A DNA stretch of 43,083 bases from Planctomycetota bacterium. GTDB lineage: Bacteria; Planctomycetota; Planctomycetia; Pirellulales; Pirellulaceae. The stretch lies in NCBI GenBank assembly GCA_018969045.1, contig JAGWZB010000004.1, positions 1 through 43,083 of the forward strand. Reading direction: 5' to 3'. The notes beneath the pieces are model-generated. The model ran no database searches and was not told the DNA's origin. It was given only the letters and a program-made list of their open reading frames with translations. Of the stretch, positions 1 to 9,883 are shown piece by piece. Position 1 is the first letter of the stretch. Every line of letters starts with the position of its first letter. A program made the position numbers and the translations under genes.

Positions 1-99
1 CTTGGCCGACTCGCTGCAAACGTACCCACTGCCCAATAAGCCTCGAAGCGTCGTGCCTGAGCAATCGATGCTCATCCAATGGAGCTTGGTCTTTCAAGC

Positions 100-1338
100 T
101 CATGTGCGTTCCCAGCGGATAGCGAATATTCTTGCCGCAACGATGAAGCAAAAACCGCACAATGTCAGCACGCCGAGTTCCAGCTCGATATCCGGCAGCT
201 TGAGATCCCGCCAAAAAATCTTGTTATAGCCTTCCAATGCCCAAGCGTTGAAGGTAAGCATCCCGGCTCGTTGCATCGATTCACTCATCAGGTATCTAGG
301 GACCATACTGCCCCCCAGCGCAGACATGCTCAAGATCACGATGGTTGACACCCAACTGAGTTGCGTGCGGGATTTGCACAGCGATGCAAGCAACAAAGCA
401 AAACTGGCCGAAGCACCAGCAGTCACCAGGGTCATCGCAAAAAAACCTTCCAAATGGTTCATCAAATCGATTCCAAATACCAAACTGCCCCAACCGAACA
501 TCAGCACCATTTGAAGGATTCCGACAATGGTCAAGTAGGACCATTTCCCAAGCAGCAACTGGTCCATGCTCAGACGACTGCAAAGCAATCGATCCAAGGT
601 AGAGTTTTCGCGTTCTTCAAGGAGCGAACCACTGGCTGTGGTCGCCGAGAACAGGAGAAACATCACTGCGATCCCTGCGGCATACATAGCGATCACGGGG
701 TTGGTCTTTTTGCCTCCTAGGACATCGACACTCTGAATCGCAGGAGGTTCGGTAAAAGTTGGAGTGGTCGTGGGGGAAATCGTCGTGTGGCCTGTATTGA
801 AAGCGACCGCCTGGATGGAAGTCGTCGGTCCAGGTGGAACAGCCCTTCTTTGCTCTTCCGAAAACGCAGTCATCACCGATTTTTGCACCAGCGCTGAAAG
901 GACTTGTCCCGAAACTTGATCATAGGAATCCGAAAGGACTTGGATCTGCGGAAAGACCTCTTCTTGTGCAGGTGGCAAGAAGATCACGGCCACTGAGACC
1001 GATCCACGCCTGACCAAATCCTCGGCAACCACAGGTTCGACCAATTGCGCAAGTCCTCGTTCGAGCGAATCGGCATGCGATAAGGCTGATTCTGCATCGG
1101 TAACTCGAAGCGAGTTCTGCTCTCGAAGCAGTTCGATCGCTCGCTTTGAAACAGGTGATTGGGCGCGATCGGCCAAAGCGACTTTGATTTTGGGCATCGA
1201 AGCCCCACTGGTTCCACGCGACCCAAAGATTAGCGCAAAGATGCTAAAAAACAGGATTGGAACCATAAAAGTCAGCAGCAACTCGGACCGATTGTTCTTC
1301 AATCGACGGAAGCTAACTTGAAGGATCGTCCAAACCAT
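100..1338 (-). CDS. ABC-2 type transporter permease
   Basis: 412 aa ORF; N-terminal TM, large extracytoplasmic loop, then several TM helices with 'GSLLEERENSTLDRLLCSRLSMDQLLLGKW', typical of ABC-2/NatB-like permeases. Confidence 0.85.
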   Translation of the reverse strand: MVWTILQVSFRRLKNNRSELLLTFMVPILFFSIFALIFGSRGTSGASMPKIKVALADRAQSPVSKRAIELLREQNSLRVTDAESALSHADSLERGLAQLVEPVVAEDLVRRGSVSVAVIFLPPAQEEVFPQIQVLSDSYDQVSGQVLSALVQKSVMTAFSEEQRRAVPPGPTTSIQAVAFNTGHTTISPTTTPTFTEPPAIQSVDVLGGKKTNPVIAMYAAGIAVMFLLFSATTASGSLLEERENSTLDRLLCSRLSMDQLLLGKWSYLTIVGILQMVLMFGWGSLVFGIDLMNHLEGFFAMTLVTAGASASFALLLASLCKSRTQLSWVSTIVILSMSALGGSMVPRYLMSESMQRAGMLTFNAWALEGYNKIFWRDLKLPDIELELGVLTLCGFCFIVAARIFAIRWERT

Positions 1339-1571
1339 AAATTGTTTTCTCAGCTAACTCACAGAACCTCGAACGAAACCAGGCAAGCCCGAACATCATA
1401 AGTTCTGGGGGTTGAATTTGGAAACCCGATTGCTTTGAGCCCCAGGGGCTGCCATCGAATCGGCTTTATTTGCTAGCATGGAATGTGGAAAAGTAAACGA
1501 CCCGCCGGGCGGTCATGGCTAGTCGCACCAGAGGGTTCTAGAGGAAATAGGCTGAGGCATGCAAGCGGGTT

Positions 1572-2375
1572 TTGGGCAGCAAAGGAGCCGAGATATTGAG
1601 TAAAACCTCTGAGGCGGTCGTTCAAGCGGCCCGAAATCTCGTCCAGGGGCTCAGTGTCCTTGCGTTTGGTGAGCCGGTTCACACGGTTTACAACCCCTTG
1701 GAATACGCTTGGGAAGCCCACCGCCAGTATTTGGATCGTTTCGCAACAGGTCCCAAGAAAGTTTTATTTCTAGGGATGAACCCAGGGCCCTGGGGGATGG
1801 CTCAAAGCGGAGTACCGTTTGGAGAAATCCAGGCGGTTCGAGAGTTTCTCAAGATCGATGCCAGGATTGGGAAGCCTCCGTCGGAACATCCTAAACGCCC
1901 GATTCTTGGTCTCGATTGCAAGCGATCTGAAGTTTCCGGCAAGCGGATGTGGGGACTGTTTCAGGAGCGATTTGGGACCCCCAAGGAGTTTTTCGCTGAA
2001 CATTTTGTCGCGAATTATTGCCCTTTGGTGTTCATGGATTCGGGTGCCAGGAATCTGACACCTGACAAATTGCCGGCGCAGCAGACCGCAGTGATGTTCC
2101 AACGATGCGATGAGCATCTGGCTACGCTGATCGGGATCCTAAAACCGAAATACCTGGTGGGTGTTGGGCAATTTGCCGAGCATTGCTTGCTAAGAGTCAG
2201 CAAATCTGGGGGATTTGCCCAAAAATCCACATCTGGGGCCGAGCCCGTCAAAATCCTCAGAATCCTTCATCCCAGCCCAGCTTCCCCGGCTGCCAACCGC
2301 GGGTGGTCTGCTGCGGTGGAGAAAACGTTGGTTGAACAAGGAATTTGGGGAGAAAAAACGACCAAAAGATCCTAA
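1572..2375 (+). CDS. SMUG1-like uracil-DNA glycosylase
   Basis: Motifs 'VYNPLEYAWEAH', 'FLGMNPGPWGMAQSGVPFGEI' and 'HPSPASPAANRGW' match SMUG1 active-site motifs; TTG start, exact start uncertain. Confidence 0.88.
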   Translation: MGSKGAEILSKTSEAVVQAARNLVQGLSVLAFGEPVHTVYNPLEYAWEAHRQYLDRFATGPKKVLFLGMNPGPWGMAQSGVPFGEIQAVREFLKIDARIGKPPSEHPKRPILGLDCKRSEVSGKRMWGLFQERFGTPKEFFAEHFVANYCPLVFMDSGARNLTPDKLPAQQTAVMFQRCDEHLATLIGILKPKYLVGVGQFAEHCLLRVSKSGGFAQKSTSGAEPVKILRILHPSPASPAANRGWSAAVEKTLVEQGIWGEKTTKRS

Positions 2376-2493
2376 AATCGCTGCGAATTGCGTTTCTTTG
2401 GCCCTCGTGCATCGATATTCTACGGTAGGCCAGCGGAACTTTTCTGGGCACTGCAGCCTCCGAGAGGTACACGTTATTTGGTCACCTACAATC

Positions 2494-3912
2494 ATGATGC
2501 CTCCAGATCCCCGAAAAATTGAAGAATGGCTGAGCGGTCTGCTCGACGGAGAACTTTCCGAACAAGAGCAGCGTGAACTTGATACGGCCATGCAGAACGA
2601 TCCCTCGATTGCCCAGCGTCTCGAGGAGCTAACCGCCCTGCGTCGCGCTTTGCTACAGGGCCGCTCTGTCGGCCGACTTGGAGCGAATTTTTCCAAGCGT
2701 ATTGTCCAAGCCGCTCGCCAACGTGCCAGCGAAATGGATGCCCCTCCGGCATGGATTCTGCCGGATGCCCCCAATGCTGTGGCTCCGCAACCACAGGAGT
2801 CGGATCCTGTATGGACTTCCGACTCTTCGTGGTCCGACGAGCCAGAAGACTTGTTCCGCCCGGTGGCCGAGTCGATCGATATGAGTAAGTCGCCGTTGGC
2901 TGGGGTTCCAACAATCACACCTCGAGGCTTGCTGGGCTCTGGGAACAGCCAATCGGTATCTGGGACGGCCTCAGATAGGTTCAAGCGAATTTGGGTTCCT
3001 TCGATTGCCATCGTTGCGGCCTTGGTGTCGCTGTTTTTGTTGTTGCCTAGGTCAGCCCCTATCAACAACGACCTAATTCCCGTCGCCCAGAACCCTTCGC
3101 GACCAGACGCTTCGGATACTGAACCATCGGCTCCAAGAGATCCGATCGCACAGACGACTCAGAAGTCGCCAACGGATCCGAACTCTAACCCTGCCTTACC
3201 GAGCGACAAAACGGCCACGCCAGAAGGCTTACCCCGTTCAGAAGGCTTAATTGCCAAAGGCCCTGGACAAACAACGGCTCCGGAAAAAACATCGACAGTG
3301 AATCCTGCGATGGTGGCTCAGGCGGATCCAAAGACACCGCTGGCCAATCCCGTGGAAGCTATCAAGAAGATGGCCTTAGTCGCAAACATATCGATGGATT
3401 CCCAAGCGGTAGCTAACGATGCCTTGGAATCGCTTCTTGAGAAATATGAAATCATCGCCAGTTCCGATGCGATTCTCAACCAAGACGAGGTAGAGACATT
3501 GGTATCGTCTCAGGTGCTCAAGTGCGGTCCTATTGATACACAATCCGCCAAAGAAGATCTGAAGGTCTATGTCGTTAAGGCCTCAACGATAAGGCTCGAT
3601 TCTTTCTTGCGAGAGGTCGAGAAACAGCACGAAGACTTCCCTGGCTACCATCTAAATGTGAGCTTTGACGCTTCTATCTTGAAACTTTTGGACAGCATCG
3701 TTGGAATTACCGATTCGGCACAAACAGCAAAGCAACTGTTTTTCCCAGACTTGCAAACTGGCACACCATCGGAATCGATCAATCTACCGAAATCACGGCT
3801 TCAGAAGGATCGTTCTTCCCGAGTCAATGCGAATCAGCCCAATGCAGCGAGACTGTTTAAGCCATCGCAAGAACAAGGGTTTTTGATCCTTGTGGTTCGG
3901 CAAGCGGAGTAA
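2494..3912 (+). CDS. Anti-sigma-factor-like single-pass membrane protein
   Basis: ATG at 2494 in frame with the longer ORF; N-terminal 'EEWLSGLLDGELSEQEQRELDTAMQNDPSIAQRLEEL' resembles planctomycete anti-sigma/zf-HC2-like N-termini; one TM segment 'IWVPSIAIVAALVSLFLLLP'. Confidence 0.6.
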   Translation: MMPPDPRKIEEWLSGLLDGELSEQEQRELDTAMQNDPSIAQRLEELTALRRALLQGRSVGRLGANFSKRIVQAARQRASEMDAPPAWILPDAPNAVAPQPQESDPVWTSDSSWSDEPEDLFRPVAESIDMSKSPLAGVPTITPRGLLGSGNSQSVSGTASDRFKRIWVPSIAIVAALVSLFLLLPRSAPINNDLIPVAQNPSRPDASDTEPSAPRDPIAQTTQKSPTDPNSNPALPSDKTATPEGLPRSEGLIAKGPGQTTAPEKTSTVNPAMVAQADPKTPLANPVEAIKKMALVANISMDSQAVANDALESLLEKYEIIASSDAILNQDEVETLVSSQVLKCGPIDTQSAKEDLKVYVVKASTIRLDSFLREVEKQHEDFPGYHLNVSFDASILKLLDSIVGITDSAQTAKQLFFPDLQTGTPSESINLPKSRLQKDRSSRVNANQPNAARLFKPSQEQGFLILVVRQAE

Positions 3913-5049
3913 CTACAAGGGTTTCTTGAGTCCTTGGCTGATCGTAAGAGCATCTTTGCATGCCGCTTGCCACGACGCTTCATCGGCGAACCCTTCTCGG
4001 TGAAAGAAAATTGGTTCTTCACCGATTCGGAATTCGATCCAGCTGTTACGGATCTTGACTCCCTGAACATATCTAGCAGGGCACAAGACCCAGTGGAGCG
4101 GGTCAGAAAAGACAATCTGTTCTGTATTGAACCACTGAAATTGTTGTTGATCGCCCAACGACTCTTGGCGATAAGCCATACGGTTTGGATCCGAGTACTC
4201 GCGATGGACTTGCCAGTGCGCAAAAGTAAACCTTGCAACCTCTGCCAAAACCCACACAGCAACGACCAGCAGTGGCACCCAGGCTCTTTGCTGAGCTATC
4301 CCCATAACGACGGGAAAGAAGCTCGTCCAAACTCCAAGGACCAGAACTAGGAAAAAAAGTCCACTGCTTGGACGCCAGTCCAAGGCTCTGGTTCGATTCC
4401 CCAGGGTGAAACTGCGCTGCGTCGAAAGCTCGCACTCCCAAGCATTCGGCGGTGCAGCTTGGACTATCAGAGTTCGATTTGGGGGTCTTCGGCGACACGA
4501 GGCCAACAGGTCGTGCCATTGATCTTCGAAGAAACAGGAACTCGGGACCATCACCCAAGGAAACGTGTTTTCTACATCCGGAAAGCAGATCATCCCACGA
4601 TAGGGGTGAATCATGAAAGACTCCAGCGTGGACTGGATGCACAAGTCTTCATACCAGACGGTTATTCGCCCGTTGGAGACTAGGCCGCGAATTGGTCCAA
4701 CCAGCCACGGTCTCCGCTTGAGCAATCGGCGAGCATGAGTGGATCCCAAATAACGCATCAGCACAAACCACAGCACAACCGCTACCATTAGGGCGGTGAC
4801 AAACAGTCCTGTGACCCCGATGCCCACGACCAAAATGGCACCCCAGATCATGGCTGAGATCAATACCAGTGGCACCACCAAGCCGATCTGTAGGGTGGAA
4901 TTGAAGTACTTGGAGATCTGTGAGAACTCCAGATTGCCTCGGAAGGAGATCGAGTAATCATCGCCATCGAAATTTGACTCCCCGGCCTGGCTTGTATCGA
5001 GCGAGGACTCCCAGGGATTGATTGGTTCATCGGGTGCAGGTGAGTTCAA
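3913..5049 (-). CDS. Hypothetical membrane protein, possibly YcxB-like
   Basis: 378 aa ORF, two pairs of TM segments, 'HPYRGMICFPDVENTFPWVMVPSSCF' resembles YcxB-like C-terminal domains. Confidence 0.5.
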   Translation of the reverse strand: MNSPAPDEPINPWESSLDTSQAGESNFDGDDYSISFRGNLEFSQISKYFNSTLQIGLVVPLVLISAMIWGAILVVGIGVTGLFVTALMVAVVLWFVLMRYLGSTHARRLLKRRPWLVGPIRGLVSNGRITVWYEDLCIQSTLESFMIHPYRGMICFPDVENTFPWVMVPSSCFFEDQWHDLLASCRRRPPNRTLIVQAAPPNAWECELSTQRSFTLGNRTRALDWRPSSGLFFLVLVLGVWTSFFPVVMGIAQQRAWVPLLVVAVWVLAEVARFTFAHWQVHREYSDPNRMAYRQESLGDQQQFQWFNTEQIVFSDPLHWVLCPARYVQGVKIRNSWIEFRIGEEPIFFHREGFADEASWQAACKDALTISQGLKKPL

Positions 5050-5136
5050 TGGCTTGGGGCCTTTCGAAAACTATGGAGCTTGATCGACTCGATCGAGGCT
5101 TAGGTTTTTCCCGTTTTCTTGTTACAATTGGAAGCC

Positions 5137-7524
5137 ATGAGCAACGCGAGCACCTGGAAACTTCCAACACCTATTCGGCAAAAACTATCGGAGCTCCGAG
5201 GCCTGATCAGTCGAGTCATCGCTACGCAGGGAATCGCGGTGCTTCTGATTTGGCTTTTGGGTTCGTTCATCGTTTTTGGATGGATCGACTATCTGCCGAC
5301 CCGCTTTGGATCTGACGAATCCCCAAAGGTCGTTCGGGTGATCATGTTGCTGATCATCGCTGCGGTGACGTTATGGATACTATACCATTATTTTTGGAAT
5401 CGCTGGATGGTTCGCTGGAGCGATTCGGCCTTGGCACTGGCGATCGAACGTCGTCATCCTGAGTTTCAAAGCACACTGGTCACCACGGTCCAAGCGGCCA
5501 GTCCTTCGTCAAAGCTTCGATCAAAAGAGCTCGAAGCGATCGAACATCCAAATCGGGCTGGCATGATCGAGATCGCGGCCAGTAAAGCTGTCGAGAGAAT
5601 CGGATCGATCGACGTTCGTTCTTTGGTTCGACTCTCGACCCTTCAATGGGAGCTGGGGATCTTAGCGGGTTTACTTGGACTCTTTAGCCTCGGAGCTTTG
5701 TTGCATCCAGATCTGGTAACGCATTGGTCCAAACGTCTTTACGGTCTATCGGACTTACCTTGGCCCCGAAGGACTTCGCTGGGGATAGTTGGATTAGAAC
5801 TGGACATTCCACCGTTTACCAATGCTTCAACACCAGAGCGTTACTTGGTCCGTTTGGATGGCAATCGACTTTTGACCCCCAAGGGCTCATCGGCGCGATT
5901 GCGCTCGACGGCCAAGGATCTGTTGGCTGCCCCGTATGATCAATGTGCATTCCATTATCGCGATCGCGCGGGCAATCGCGGCCGAGCCAGCATGCTCAGT
6001 TACTCGAACTCAAATCCACGCGAGTTTGTTCTCGATGGCCCCCCCTTGGAAGCGATCAATGACAATCTTTGGTTCTCGGTAGTCGGGGGAGATGCAAGGC
6101 TATCGAATCTGGTGCTTGAAACCGTCGATGCACCTTTGGCACTTTCGACCGATTTAGACGTTCAGTATCCGACCTACCTTCAGCGGTCTACGAAAACCAC
6201 ATGGGGTAACGAACGCTTAGAGTTTCGCAACGGAATGCGATTGCCTCAGGGGACCCAAGTTGGATTGTGGATCCGAGCCAATAAACCGATCCGTAGAGTC
6301 GATGTGATGAGAGTCGCAGGAGCAGGCGACCAAGACGCAGCGGAACAATTCACGATCGAAATGGAAAAACCTACCGTCGAATTTGCCATCCCGGCCACTC
6401 CCCTTTTAGGGAATCTCTTCATGGAGATACGCCTATGGGATGACCAAGGACTCTGTTCGACACGGGTTCAGCAGTATGTCATCGCAGCAACGGCCGACAA
6501 CGTCCCGGAAATCGATTTTGTGCTTGAAGGCATCTCGACGGCGATTACACAGAACGCCAAATTGCCTATCCGGAGCAAGATCAAAGACGACTACGACCTG
6601 CAGCGAGCTTGGGTCGAATCCCGAATCGACGAGCAGGTACCGACAGAATCGGAACTTCAAATCAACCCTCAAGGAAACGGTGAATTGGATATCGACCTAA
6701 AAGCGATGCAAGAAGCTGGCCAAACCACTCCCGTCGTAGGTTCGGTTTATTCGCTTATGGTTGCTGCTGCAGATTACTATGACGTCTCGACGAAACCCGA
6801 TACACCCAGTGTGCCTCACGTAGGGCGATCGACCCCGATCCAATTAAGCGTGGTGACTGAAGATCAGTTCTTAGTGCTTTTAGATCGCCGTGAAGCGGCG
6901 ATGCGAAGAAGGCTTGAGCAAATCATCAGTGAACTCGGACAGCTTAGAGATCTACTGATCCTGACGGGCAAAAGCAACAAGCCCTCTGAGAATCCCGAAG
7001 CTCGATCATCAACATCCCAGCCCGACGAGCCGTCCGGCGACCAGACACCTGAAGAATCTCGATCACGAATTCTGCTGCTGCGATCCCAACAAGCCTCCGC
7101 GCAGGCTTCGAAATCCGAAGGAGAGCTCAAAGGCGTTTTGAGCGAAATTTCGCTTTTGGTGGCCGAACTCATCAACAACCGCATCGACAGCAACGACCGC
7201 CGAGAAAGACTTGGTCAGAAAATCAAAGTTCCATTGGAAGCGATGATGGAATCGAAATGGAAACTGTTTGCAAACCAAATCAATGAGCTCGAAACGTTGG
7301 TCGCCAAATCCACCCCAGAGGAACTTGGAAAACAACTCGACGAATCGATCGCTAAGAATAACGAAATCATTGCATCGTTAAGCTCGATCTTGGCCGACAT
7401 GATTGAAATTCAAGATCTCAATGAAATCATCGATCGCGTGCGAGGGTTGCTAGATCGGCAGTCCAAGACCATTGATGGAACCAAGCAGCAGCAGAAGAAA
7501 AGCACGTTGGACTTGCTGAAGTAA
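5137..7524 (+). CDS. Large membrane-anchored planctomycete protein (DUF4175-like architecture)
   Basis: Likely ATG at 5137 (MSNASTWKLP); three TM helices near the N-terminus, long extracytoplasmic region, C-terminal coiled coil. Confidence 0.55.
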   Translation: MSNASTWKLPTPIRQKLSELRGLISRVIATQGIAVLLIWLLGSFIVFGWIDYLPTRFGSDESPKVVRVIMLLIIAAVTLWILYHYFWNRWMVRWSDSALALAIERRHPEFQSTLVTTVQAASPSSKLRSKELEAIEHPNRAGMIEIAASKAVERIGSIDVRSLVRLSTLQWELGILAGLLGLFSLGALLHPDLVTHWSKRLYGLSDLPWPRRTSLGIVGLELDIPPFTNASTPERYLVRLDGNRLLTPKGSSARLRSTAKDLLAAPYDQCAFHYRDRAGNRGRASMLSYSNSNPREFVLDGPPLEAINDNLWFSVVGGDARLSNLVLETVDAPLALSTDLDVQYPTYLQRSTKTTWGNERLEFRNGMRLPQGTQVGLWIRANKPIRRVDVMRVAGAGDQDAAEQFTIEMEKPTVEFAIPATPLLGNLFMEIRLWDDQGLCSTRVQQYVIAATADNVPEIDFVLEGISTAITQNAKLPIRSKIKDDYDLQRAWVESRIDEQVPTESELQINPQGNGELDIDLKAMQEAGQTTPVVGSVYSLMVAAADYYDVSTKPDTPSVPHVGRSTPIQLSVVTEDQFLVLLDRREAAMRRRLEQIISELGQLRDLLILTGKSNKPSENPEARSSTSQPDEPSGDQTPEESRSRILLLRSQQASAQASKSEGELKGVLSEISLLVAELINNRIDSNDRRERLGQKIKVPLEAMMESKWKLFANQINELETLVAKSTPEELGKQLDESIAKNNEIIASLSSILADMIEIQDLNEIIDRVRGLLDRQSKTIDGTKQQQKKSTLDLLK

Positions 7525-7545
7525 ATCCTGAGCCCGGAGCATGAC

Positions 7546-9174
7546 ATGCATTCAAACGACCCAAACCCAAAGATGTGGATCCTCGGCAGCCTTGCATGCT
7601 GCTGGTTGGTCGCTTGGACTCATGCCCAAGAGCCCCTGGACCCAATCAAGGAACTTCAAAAAGAGCAAAAAGCATTAGCGACCCAGTATGCCAACCTCGA
7701 AGAGATCTTTCTTCGGATGAGTCAGCTCGAAGCCGCTAGCAACCCCACACGCGCTGCCCTTTTGATGCAGGCAGCCCAGATGAGCAAGCAGCTTGCTACC
7801 CAGCAACGCATGAGCCAAGCCAGTGAATACTTAGCCAAAGGCCAATACTCCCGCGCGATCCCAGAACAGGAAGCCAGTCGCGACAACCTCAAGAAACTGC
7901 TCGAGCTTCTTCAAAGCGAGAATCGATCCTCTCGGATCAAAGACGAGCGCAAACGGCTCGAAGATGTGCTCAAGGACATTCGCAGGATCGAAAATATCCA
8001 AAAGGCCACACGAGGTCGAACCGAGGCAGGCCAAGATAAAGAGAGTGCAGCCAAGGACCAAAGCGACTTGGAAAAGCAGCTCCAAACCACGGAAAAGGAC
8101 CTCAGCGACAAAGACAAGTCCGACAAAAAAGATCCGTCCGATCCGTCCGATCCGTCCGATAAGTCCGATAAGTCCGATAAGTCCGATAAGTCTGATCCGT
8201 CCGATAAGTCTGATCCGTCCGATAAGTCTGATCCGTCCGATAAGTCTGATCCGTCCGATAAGTCGGATCCGTCCGATCCGTCGGATAAATCCGACCAGAA
8301 AAAGGATCCTAGCAAGCCACCAAGCAAGGAGGATCAAGCCCGCGAACGCGTCCAAAAAGCGCGCCAGCGCATGCAAAAAGCCGAAAAGAACTTGAAAGAC
8401 AACAAACGCAAGGAGGCGATCGATGAGCAGCAGCAAGCCGAAGAGGAATTGCAGCAAGCGATCGCAGAACTCGAAAAGATCCTGATGCAACTTCGCGAAG
8501 AAGAAATCGAAAGAACCCTCGTGGATCTTGAGACCCGACTGAAACGGATGGCCGAATGGGAGAAGACCATTCGCGATCAAACCGAGAAACTCCAGAGGCT
8601 ATCGGGGGACGAAAAGGACCGGCAGTTGGAGATCCAAGCCAACAAGCTCTCGACCGAGCAACTCAAGGTGGCGATGGAGGGCCAAAGAGCCATGTTGCTG
8701 TTAAAGGATGAAGGATCGAGTCAGGCTTTTCCCGAAGCTCTCGAGCAAGTGATCCGCGATGCTCAGTTGGTCGTTACCCGACTAGGGGCCGCCGATGTAT
8801 CGACCAATACCCAGTCGATCCAGGAAGAGATCTTGGGCGCTCTTGATGAGATGATCCAATCCCTGCAAGCTGTGCAAAAGAAACGCGATGATGAAAAGAA
8901 ACAACGTCAGAACAACGGACCCAACCAAGGTGGTGGTGGGCAGCAAGAGGATTCGCTGGTCGGAAAGATTGCGGAACTACGATTGATTAAAACCTTGCAG
9001 ATGAGAGTCAACCGAAGAACCGACCGACTAGCCGATCAATCCAATAACAATGAGGATTTAGTCGGCCAAGTCAGTGATCCGAGGCTACAAGAGGAACTCA
9101 GAGAGTTGGCCACAAGGCAGGAAAAGATTCAGACCGTTACCAGAGATATTTTGCTTGAAGCGGCTAAGGACTAG
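7546..9174 (+). CDS. Secreted coiled-coil protein with an SDP/SDK tandem repeat tract
   Basis: Signal-peptide-like N-terminus, heptad-rich Gln/Glu/Lys sequence, internal 'DPSDPSDPSDKSDKSDKSD...' repeats. Confidence 0.65.
   Translation: MHSNDPNPKMWILGSLACCWLVAWTHAQEPLDPIKELQKEQKALATQYANLEEIFLRMSQLEAASNPTRAALLMQAAQMSKQLATQQRMSQASEYLAKGQYSRAIPEQEASRDNLKKLLELLQSENRSSRIKDERKRLEDVLKDIRRIENIQKATRGRTEAGQDKESAAKDQSDLEKQLQTTEKDLSDKDKSDKKDPSDPSDPSDKSDKSDKSDKSDPSDKSDPSDKSDPSDKSDPSDKSDPSDPSDKSDQKKDPSKPPSKEDQARERVQKARQRMQKAEKNLKDNKRKEAIDEQQQAEEELQQAIAELEKILMQLREEEIERTLVDLETRLKRMAEWEKTIRDQTEKLQRLSGDEKDRQLEIQANKLSTEQLKVAMEGQRAMLLLKDEGSSQAFPEALEQVIRDAQLVVTRLGAADVSTNTQSIQEEILGALDEMIQSLQAVQKKRDDEKKQRQNNGPNQGGGGQQEDSLVGKIAELRLIKTLQMRVNRRTDRLADQSNNNEDLVGQVSDPRLQEELRELATRQEKIQTVTRDILLEAAKD
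8131..8295 (+). repeat. 9-bp tandem minisatellite, units TCCGATCCG / TCCGATAAG / TCTGATCCG
   Basis: Read directly; in frame within the coiled-coil CDS, encoding DPS/DKS triplets. Confidence 0.95.
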
Positions 9175-9193
9175 GGCGTTTTGGCAATGCGGA

Positions 9194-9769
9194 TCAGGGC
9201 TTGGTCATTGGGCTGATCCAGGAAGCCTCTTGCGATTGGTCAGATTTTGGGACTGTTGGATTTTCAGGTAGAACGAACTCCGATACAGCCCTGGCGCTAT
9301 TTGGCAATTTTGCGAACACGGTCACTTCCCGTACGTTGCGTGTGCCGACTGGAAATGTGACACTTCCATTTCTAGCAACAAAAGCGGCTAGAGGGATTGA
9401 AACGGTCCCTCCGGCAGGTACGCCTGCGGGTTCCGAAGCGTAGAATTGGTTATTGCGTCCGGATTTGTTGATTCCGATCGTCAGCTGCTTCCAGGAATCC
9501 GAAGTAGGATTCAGAATTGAGATAGCTGGGACCAGTTTTTTCGCTGATGGGGAATTTGGGTCTTGGATCCAAATTCCATCGAGCCGGACGCGAGCCTCGA
9601 GCTGCGGCTCTGGAATCGGTGTGGACAGGAAAAAAAGCCCTAGCGCCGAGGCGACCGGAACGAGAATAGCACCCAGGATTAGCAATGTCAGCCAGATTCG
9701 GTTTAAACGGATTCCGGGGGGGGGAGTCAATCCAAAGGTTCCTTTAAAAAAACAGCCAATCGAAGCCAC
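9194..9769 (-). CDS. Hypothetical single-pass membrane protein (possible FxLYD-like domain)
   Basis: 191 aa ORF with TM 'IWLTLLILGAILVPVASALGLFFL' followed by a beta-rich region. Confidence 0.5.
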   Translation of the reverse strand: MASIGCFFKGTFGLTPPPGIRLNRIWLTLLILGAILVPVASALGLFFLSTPIPEPQLEARVRLDGIWIQDPNSPSAKKLVPAISILNPTSDSWKQLTIGINKSGRNNQFYASEPAGVPAGGTVSIPLAAFVARNGSVTFPVGTRNVREVTVFAKLPNSARAVSEFVLPENPTVPKSDQSQEASWISPMTKP

Positions 9770-9883
9770 CGCTCTGCCATCGAGCCTGATTGGAGTACTA
9801 TGTTCGTACTATGGACATGCGGCTAGGGCTGTCAACGCTCAATCGAGTGACAAACTGCAAAAACGATAACTCCCATCACATTC

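Noticed and set aside
1494-1520. GC-rich palindrome CCGCCGGGCGG near the SMUG1-like start
   Set aside because: Only a 5-bp stem with a 1-nt loop and no T-tract; not distinguishable from chance
3934-4350. Plus-strand 138-aa ORF antisense to the YcxB-like gene
   Set aside because: No recognisable motifs; the minus-strand ORF has a coherent membrane-protein pattern
7831-8580. Minus-strand ORF (249 aa) with 'LIGRIRLIGRIRLIG' repeats, and the 7911-8327 minus ORF with 'LSDGSDLSDGSD'
   Set aside because: Antisense translations of the 9-bp repeat inside a well-supported plus-strand CDS; the repeat unit keeps all frames open
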